Positions 57,300-64,000 of a DNA stretch of 64,000 nucleotides are shown here, piece after piece (positions within the stretch are counted from its first letter, which is position 1; every line of letters begins with the position of its first letter). Origin of the DNA: Acanthochlamys bracteata (taxonomy: Eukaryota; Streptophyta; Magnoliopsida; Pandanales; Velloziaceae); contig JAFKAK010000421.1 of the NCBI GenBank assembly GCA_019914995.1, forward strand, positions 1 to 64,000, given 5' to 3'. A program made the translations under genes and the position numbers. The notes beneath the pieces were generated by a model. That model had not been told where the DNA came from. It made no database searches and saw only the letters and a list, made by a program, of their open reading frames with translations.

Positions 57300-58800
57300 T
57301 TTTGGAGAACGTCGAGCTGCTCATCAGGCCAACTGAGCTGTAATGCTGATATACTATGCGGGCAGTTTAAGTATGAGGGCACCATGCTGAATATAGAGTC
57401 ATCGGCGAAGACTGCTTCCGTCAATGGGGCACGGTGTCATGTTAGATATGGGAGAGCCGAGATCCTGGATCCGATCGAGCCAGGCACAGGGGCAGCGCAA
57501 TTCCTGAAGGTACTGTCAGAAGCCTGGTCGCATCACTAGTCCTCCATGGCAAACAGACGATAGAGGCCGAGGTAATAGATTTTTTCTTGTCGGTTGCAAC
57601 TAGTCCAAATTGGCAAGGTATCCAATGTGCATGGTGTCCGTTTCACGCAGGCCTGACTTGTTTGGTTTGGCGCATCTGAGGCGCAAAGCTTGGCCGAAGA
57701 TCCATCACGACACGATCGTAGTTTTGGTGAAACTCACCGTACACATCATGACTGGTGAATTTCCTCACATGAGAGGGGCAATGGTCTCAATCCCAAGGTT
57801 CCGACAGAAGGAGCCTTGTGAAGCACATGGTGACGAGTCGTTCAAAAGTGGCGAATTGTGTTGTTGAATTGCTGTCGGATTGATTCATGCCGTGTTAAAA
57901 ATTCAAAAGTGACCTGATGCGCTATCAGTACGGAATGTAATCGGTCCTCAATGGTTCACACTGTGGTTATAAGGAGAGAATGTTCTGTACTGCACATTCA
58001 TTCGCACTGCTTTCTTCTGCACCTGCGCTTAGGCGCTACCAAATGAGTCTCAAAAGATGTGAGAGTATTCTTCGCCCACCGTCGAGCAGATATATAGTTT
58101 GGTGGTCAAACGCAAACGTCTGGGAGATGTTTCGGATGATCGACCGTGGATGCCGGTGCGTTGCACCAGTGTGGCTAGCCCAGAGATAGTTAGGGCGAAT
58201 CTCAAAAAAGCAACAACAAGTTCTACCACGTCTCCACATTGAGATTTTTAGACGTACACAATGTGAATGTCGTCTTGAATGTCACAGACAACGCGTATGC
58301 AGGAGTGGATCTGAGCCACATCTTACCCTTCACGGTCAATTTGTAGGGTAGGTAAGCAGGATCTCCATTAACCAGCCGCTGTTTCCACGATTGGGAAGCC
58401 TCAAGCGAACTGGGCCTATTCTGCCTTCACATGAGTCAGTTCACTGGTAGATTTGGTTATATTTCAAAATTCGGCTGTGCACTTGATTCGTGCACGGACT
58501 ATGCATGAGTGAATGTAGACGAGCATTTCAATGTAAGGCCATCTGTTCCCGTTGCTCTGCAACATTAGTCGACTGAGAAATTTTGTTAACGGTCAATGAT
58601 GTTAGTGGCAGACAGATAGATTTGGATCACAGACAAGAGGGCATGAAGACACCGTCAAATGATCACGTAGACACCAAGGCATCAAATGATAGTAGAATTA
58701 TCAATAAAATTCCTTTCCCTGGTTTTCCAAACGCCATATCATGCCAGAGACGCATAATTACATAGCGAGCATAGGACAATGCACCAGACCATTAAACACC
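57300..58800. other. Intergenic, about 1.5 kb
   Basis: Only short, unconnected frames on both strands (for example 57610-57867 and 58036-58239), none recognisable. The part next to 58801 is the 3' flank of the reductase gene. Confidence 0.4.
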
Positions 58801-59721
58801 TTACATGCAAGCAGCACCATCGATACCGATGACCTTGCCATTTACCCAATCGCCGTCCTGAGATGCAAGGAAGCAGACCACGCGGGCAATGTCGATAGGC
58901 TGACCAACACGGCCGACCGGGGACCAGGTAGCGGCGAACTCGTCGACCTGGTCGTCGGTGAGCTTATCACCTCCCGGAATGTACTCACGGCACACAGCGT
59001 GGTACATGTCGGTCTTGATGCCACCGGGGCGACACAGTTGACGGTGATCTTCTTCTCACCAGCATCTGTGCAATCGTTGGTGCCAAGTTTAGAAAGTAAT
59101 AGAGGCGGGACAACATACCAATAGCCATGCACCTGGTGAAGGTCTCAATGGCACCCTTGGATCCGGGAGTAGACGGCGTGCTTGGGCACACCCTTGGCCT
59201 GGCCAGTGATGGATCCCATAAGGATGATTCTGCCGCCAACCGACATCCTCTTGTATGCCTCCTTGGCGACGAAGAACTGTCCACGTGTGTTGATCTGCAT
59301 GACACGATCGTACTCAGCCTCCTCGACATCCTTGAAGTGGCCGAAAGAGACAACACCGGAGTTAGAGCAACAGATGTCGAGCTTGCCGAAGTGCTTGACA
59401 ACCTCGTCCATGAGGTGCTGGGTCTCCTTGACGTTGGCTACGTTGGCCTTGATGGCAATGGCATCAGCGCCAGTCTTTCGGCCTTGATCTGCTTGACGAC
59501 ATCCTCGGCGGCTTCTTTGGCGTTGGCGTAGTTGACAGCGACGCTGGCACCACGGCGAGCGAGCTCAAGAGCCATCTCCTTGCCAATACCACGGCCTGTG
59601 AATTGTTCAGCCCGCTGAATCCTCTCGCAAAATTTGCGTGGTTCAGAGAGATGCTTACCGGAGCCGGTGACGACGGCGACCTTGCCTGAAGGCTCCAGCT
59701 GGGGATCTCAGTGTTGGACAT
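58801..59721 (-). CDS. Short-chain dehydrogenase, hydroxynaphthalene/versicolorin reductase type
   Basis: NADPH-dependent reductases of this type reduce tetra- or trihydroxynaphthalene in DHN-melanin synthesis, or related polyketides. Start [12 protein letters not shown], then a nucleotide-binding Gly motif split by an intron (about 59596-59658). Next are [36 protein letters not shown] (NAG-like SNSG), [36 protein letters not shown] and [15 protein letters not shown] (catalytic Ser region). [13 protein letters not shown] carries the Tyr-x3-Lys pair and is followed by an intron (about 59067-59118). The end reads [53 protein letters not shown] and [12 protein letters not shown]. About 267 residues, normal. 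At least three frame changes. The exact substrate is inferred. Confidence 0.8.
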
Positions 59722-61000
59722 TGTGATTTTGAAGGTGGTGTCGGTGAAGGATTCGGAAGACGGTGCTGGTAGATGTGCGTTCGCTGGTGTGGCAGCTGTT
59801 GTGTAAAGATGTGGTGGTGGATGGGATGATGATTGAAAATGATCTTGAAGAGTTTAGATAAATAGTCCTTTCAGCATCGGTACTGCAGCCCAGAACTGAA
59901 GTCTATCAATAGTCTGTCCGACAGGGTTCTCCTGTCTTCGCTCTCTTCGGCCTACAGTCCCTCCTCACAAACCTTCCATTGGCCTTCTCCGGAACGGCAA
60001 GTGGTCAGAACAAGCTGCCCTTCCGAACATGCTAAGCCTCGAAAGAGCATTCTCCTGCGCGCTCCCGATTCGGAGTGGTTAGCTCCCGTAGGAGAGCCAG
60101 AACCTCCTGTGTCAGGCATTGACTTAGGTTAGACATTGGAGGATATTCTCGGACATGTGCGGGGCCGAAGGCCTTCGACGCCTCCATGTCGAGCAGAGAA
60201 CATAGCCAGCGAATGACAGTCTCGCAGAAAGCCAGCCATCTCAATGATAGCGACACAATTGCAAAGGTGAGTTACTTCCATCGTCACCGTGGGATTATCG
60301 TCCTGATGGATGTGGTCCGACTGGAGTGAGCGACGCGGCTCAGAATAGCGGGCCGTTACCGGAAGAAGGCTGGGCCAGAGCTAGCTCCATGCAAACTGGC
60401 ATCATCTCAACGGTACCTCTCAGACTGTAAATGACTGCAATCGAGGGTGATGCGTGCATCCAATGGCAACAATGAGTTGCTTCCGTCGTGCCCATGTTGT
60501 TGGCAAAAGGAGTTGAGTCGATCATGTGACCGTTCCTGATCCGTACAAGCGTGCTTCGCTCTTTCTTGCTCCTCGCCACTTTCAGTTCACCATGCCACCT
60601 CAACATTTGCTGGCTCCCCATACTCTTCTCAGTGTCAATACTCATCAACACAAGTCCGAAAAATGCGACGCCCGGCTGGTTGAGAACTGGGTGAAAGGAG
60701 GGTTGCGATCGTCACTAGGCGCTCATACATTTCGGCTCCGCACTTCCACGCCCATGTCCTCGGAGATGGCACGTGCGCACTGGACTGAACCTCACTCGAG
60801 TTATCGTGCTCAGGTTAGAAGAGGTGATGAAGAGCACAACAATCTGTTCTTGTGAGCTTGGACACGTTGGTGGTGGAGTGTATGAAGGTGTTATTACGCA
60901 TTGGATTTTCACTTACTTGCGGAATGACAACCAACGACACCTGGGAAAGCTCCTGGCGTACAGAATAAGTGAAGTAACGGATCGTTGCCTGCAGCTCATA
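59722..61000. other. Upstream of the reductase gene; no clear gene
   Basis: The first 200 bases contain a TATA-like GATAAATAG on the plus strand and C-rich leader sequence for the minus-strand gene. Minus frames at 60032-60256 and 60340-60651 are open but unfamiliar. No polyketide synthase or melanin regulator (Cmr1/Pig1 type) is visible. Confidence 0.4.
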
Positions 61001-64000
61001 GTCAGGATGCCCTCCGCTGGAATTGAAGCTCTCTCTCCATATATATTTCCTTGGGTTCTGATTCTCGATCGGCGGTAGCCTAGATAACTCCTGGCGGGTA
61101 CGAAGTCTGTTCGGACCCTTGTTCGGCTTGCTGGAGGTAGTCCTGATTTAACAGACAGATGCCCGATTGAGCTCCAGGCTACGACTCGTCTAGTGGGCCT
61201 CTGTGTTGCCTGCAACGGAACCTTTGGAGGAAAGCTTCGCGTGACCCATTTTAGCGATTGTATTGTAGTGTCATTCTCCCACGGAGATGAGCATTGAATG
61301 CTTCCTGACAGTTCAGTGAGGTCGGAAACTGGGACCAAAGTTCAACGAAAGATTAAAATCGCAGACTGTGCTCCTTCACGCGAGCACCGTGTGGCAACTG
61401 TGTGCTTCGAGAGGAACCCATAATGAACAAAAACGTGAATTGACCAAAGCTGAGGCTTACCCATAGTTGTAGAAGAACTCGTAAATTTGGAATAACCTGA
61501 CCGAGAGCTCATCGTCGTGGCACAACATGTCAGTAACGTATCTTTGCACTCAGCGTGACGATTGTCTTCGTATTCCCGGACTCCCTGTTCTATACTATTA
61601 ATAGGGCGCAACAACAGGAGCATGGACCAGGAATCGCTCAATAACGCACAGATTATGATTTGGACGCTCGCTTCTCCCTCATTGTCCGTAGCCTCAGGCT
61701 AACCCCGGATCTGCCACTGGCGATGGGAACCGAGTGGTGGTGGGAGTTACAGAATAACGGGTACTCTAGCATTGAGACCGCATGGAAGGTAGTTCATCTG
61801 GCCTATCAGGCTTCCAGAACATGGAGAGGGCGCTGAGTTCGGAGAGGAGACGCCATGATGTCAGGTACCTTCTCCAGCCAAATGTGCAAATCTCAGCAGC
61901 TTTTTGATCAAATACGAAGTCATGGGGAGCCGACTTGAATGCAACACCATCTGCTACTCGCACTATATCGAACACCTCATTGCAGAGGACGAAGAGACAA
62001 TAAAACAAACATTCGAAGTTGCGGTGATTCATCAACGTCTAGCCTAGCCCGCATTCCTAAACACGCCCCACCCGTAACGGTGCCGTATCATGCATGACTT
62101 TCCCCTTTCTCACCAGTAGTGCCCCTCAGTTCCCGAGTTCAGAACGCTTCTAGCACCTAGCCATGCACCGCCGGTACCAACAACCTCCGAGTCACCGTCC
62201 TACAATCTAGATTTGCATCCTAGTCTACACCAAAGTTCGTACGCGGTTTGAGGATCGCGAAAAGGGTTTCCGTAGGAAGCAAGGTTTCTGTAGGTAGTGC
62301 GGGCAGCCGTTGTTGTGCATATCCGGAACGTTCGTGTTGTTAGGGGATGTGGTGGTTGGTACGTGAGTTGTGATGGGAGGAGATGATGTAACACGCAAAA
62401 GTGACTTCTTCGGATCATAGCATTGAGTAATTCCTAATGAACTCCCTTTGTGATACTCAAACTGGATGAAGCAATGCTGTGGTCAGATCCCCAGCCTGAT
62501 TTACGGATCTACGCCAATGCAGCCTCATGTCGATCTCTCACCTTCCGTATACTAATGCACTGCATATAGGCTACACCAATGGCCGCGTAAGCTGACCCAA
62601 GCCTACTCCTGCAGAGGATCGATCTGGGACGGAAAACGATGTCGGTGTGTGCCGAAAAGCAACACGTTGGACGCACACCTCGAATCGAATACCTTGATAT
62701 GCGCACCAACATCCCCGCGCACGTCACTGTTACCATGCCCAAACTACTCGAAATCCATCCTCAGAGCATTTCGTATTCTTATCAAGAGATGCATGTACGA
62801 GTACATTCACCGGTTCCTAAAGGTACTTGCTCCACCTCCGACGTCTTGATGTACGTGATTATATCACTGTGTCTGTTCGCATGGCTTTCCTCTGAAGTAT
62901 ACAAGCATGACCAGACCGTGCGCTCTACTCTATCTATCCTAGCTGAGCGTCGAGACGGGCAATGGCTTGAACTACATTGACCTGCATACGTGCGACGTAA
63001 GTTTGCGATCCGGCGCTCGTTGGTAACGGAACATGCCCTCCGGGTACGTATTCTGTACCCGTACCTTTAGTCTAAGGGCGGGACTGAAGTAAAACCGGGA
63101 ACCTGCCCAGACAACGACCGTTCCTAGATACATGCTACTACACCTTCGGCCCTTCCTCAAGCAATTTCCGATGCTGGGAAGGGTATATATATACCTTACC
63201 GTTGCCATGTACATACAAAACACGCCGCTATCCTATCGGGGCAAGACTAGCTGGTGACCAACCACGGCGTCATCATCGTCCCTAGTTTCGAGCTTCAACC
63301 CAGAGATCTACAATGTCATCGACTACCCGCACCGCCGTACTTCATCCACGACCACGCCGTATTTCATCGACTAGCGTAACTCCATGACCCACTCATTACT
63401 TGTCACCTTGATCCATCGACCTCTGCTGCTGCAAGTCATCGACTACCCGTACCGCCATCAAGCGCCCGACCCCGCCATCCGCTCATGTCTATCTCGAGAC
63501 CAGATACTCACCATCGACACCCTCGCTAACGAACCTAAAAACGCAAACGGACTTGCACGAAACGCAGTTACCGAAGGAGGAGAACATTCAAAGCTGGAAC
63601 GGGACGTTAGAGATCAGTTGTGATGGAAGAGAAGGAGCACGTCGATGTGGGGAAGAGGCGGACTCTTGGGAATGCTTGTGGTTATGAAACACAGACAACA
63701 GTGCGGATAACAGATGGTGGAGCTTGGTGGACAGAAGGAGGAAGCTTTGATGGACGGACATCGTGATGAAAAGATCGACGAACGACACTGCCAAACATCA
63801 GATGGTAGACAAGCCCAGGAGGGGCTGATGGGAGACTGGATGCGAAAGAGCTTTGTGGAAGAATATGTCGTTGTTATTAACGTGAGTGTACTATACATCA
63901 CCGAAGAGCTTTTGCACCAGATCCGCTGAATCATGAAGCGGCCCACCCTTCGAAGTCAAAATGTAGCGACAATGTCGTCCAAACGCCGAAAAAGTACCGC
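61001..64000. other. Terminal 3 kb without recognisable genes
   Basis: Short open frames on both strands, none with recognisable domains. A direct repeat of about 20 bases, CATCGACTACCCGCACCGCC, occurs near 63317 and again near 63438 with one change. A TATATATA stretch lies at 63183-63193. This may be gene-poor spacer or sequence too damaged to read. Confidence 0.35.

Noticed and set aside
1-64000. tRNA, rRNA or CRISPR features
   Set aside because: I looked for GTTCRAnnC-type T-arms, rRNA words and regularly spaced repeats and found none. A tRNAscan-SE run would be decisive.
1-64000. Secondary metabolite cluster
   Set aside because: No PKS, NRPS or terpene synthase signature is visible; the single SDR and single regulator are too far apart to count as a cluster.

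Overview
The window is nuclear DNA of a filamentous ascomycete (Pezizomycotina; a dothideomycete is my best guess, by inference). The evidence is short GT...AG introns with CTAAC-type branch points, genes closely packed on both strands, and fungal-only families: HET proteins, a Zn2Cys6 regulator, an AA9 LPMO, Nop9, Mam33, Img2 and a THN-reductase-type SDR. I found no rRNA, tRNA, CRISPR or viral protein gene.

Layout. 1-22 kb is mainly a housekeeping block: F-box-like protein, Lst7/folliculin, a small stress-type protein, a nested transposon scar (7.2-7.9 kb), Tip20/RINT-1, Nop9, a PLP decarboxylase, a LETM1-like mitochondrial protein, Mam33 and the citrate carrier Ctp1. 22-50 kb looks like accessory DNA: a Zn2Cys6 regulator, two HET-domain genes, an AA9 LPMO, an AT-rich island, a gene with about five hevein-like chitin-binding modules, an Spt10-like acetyltransferase, a partial GMC oxidoreductase, a membrane protein and one or two BTB genes. 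Much of the DNA between them has no clear gene. 50-60 kb is conserved again: eIF3e and mitochondrial ribosomal protein mL49 (divergent pair), a secreted protein with a duplicated cysteine-rich domain, a Gln-rich protein of unknown function and a THN-reductase-like SDR. 60-64 kb holds nothing I can support.

Most conserved genes, including those for essential functions (Nop9, Tip20, eIF3e, Mam33), are readable only by changing frame several times. The small protein at 6160-6428 reads cleanly. This points to an unpolished assembly with frequent 1-base indels rather than to decay of the genes. CDS spans below therefore run from the recognised start to the recognised stop, across introns and frame breaks.

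Functionally, the accessory part combines polysaccharide attack (LPMO; GMC oxidoreductases can supply redox partners or peroxide), chitin binding, non-self recognition (HET) and small secreted cysteine-rich proteins. That mix fits a plant-, fungus- or litter-associated lifestyle. The best candidates for something new are the multi-module chitin-binding gene (32.5-33.7 kb) and the two-domain cysteine-rich secreted protein (53.9-54.6 kb).
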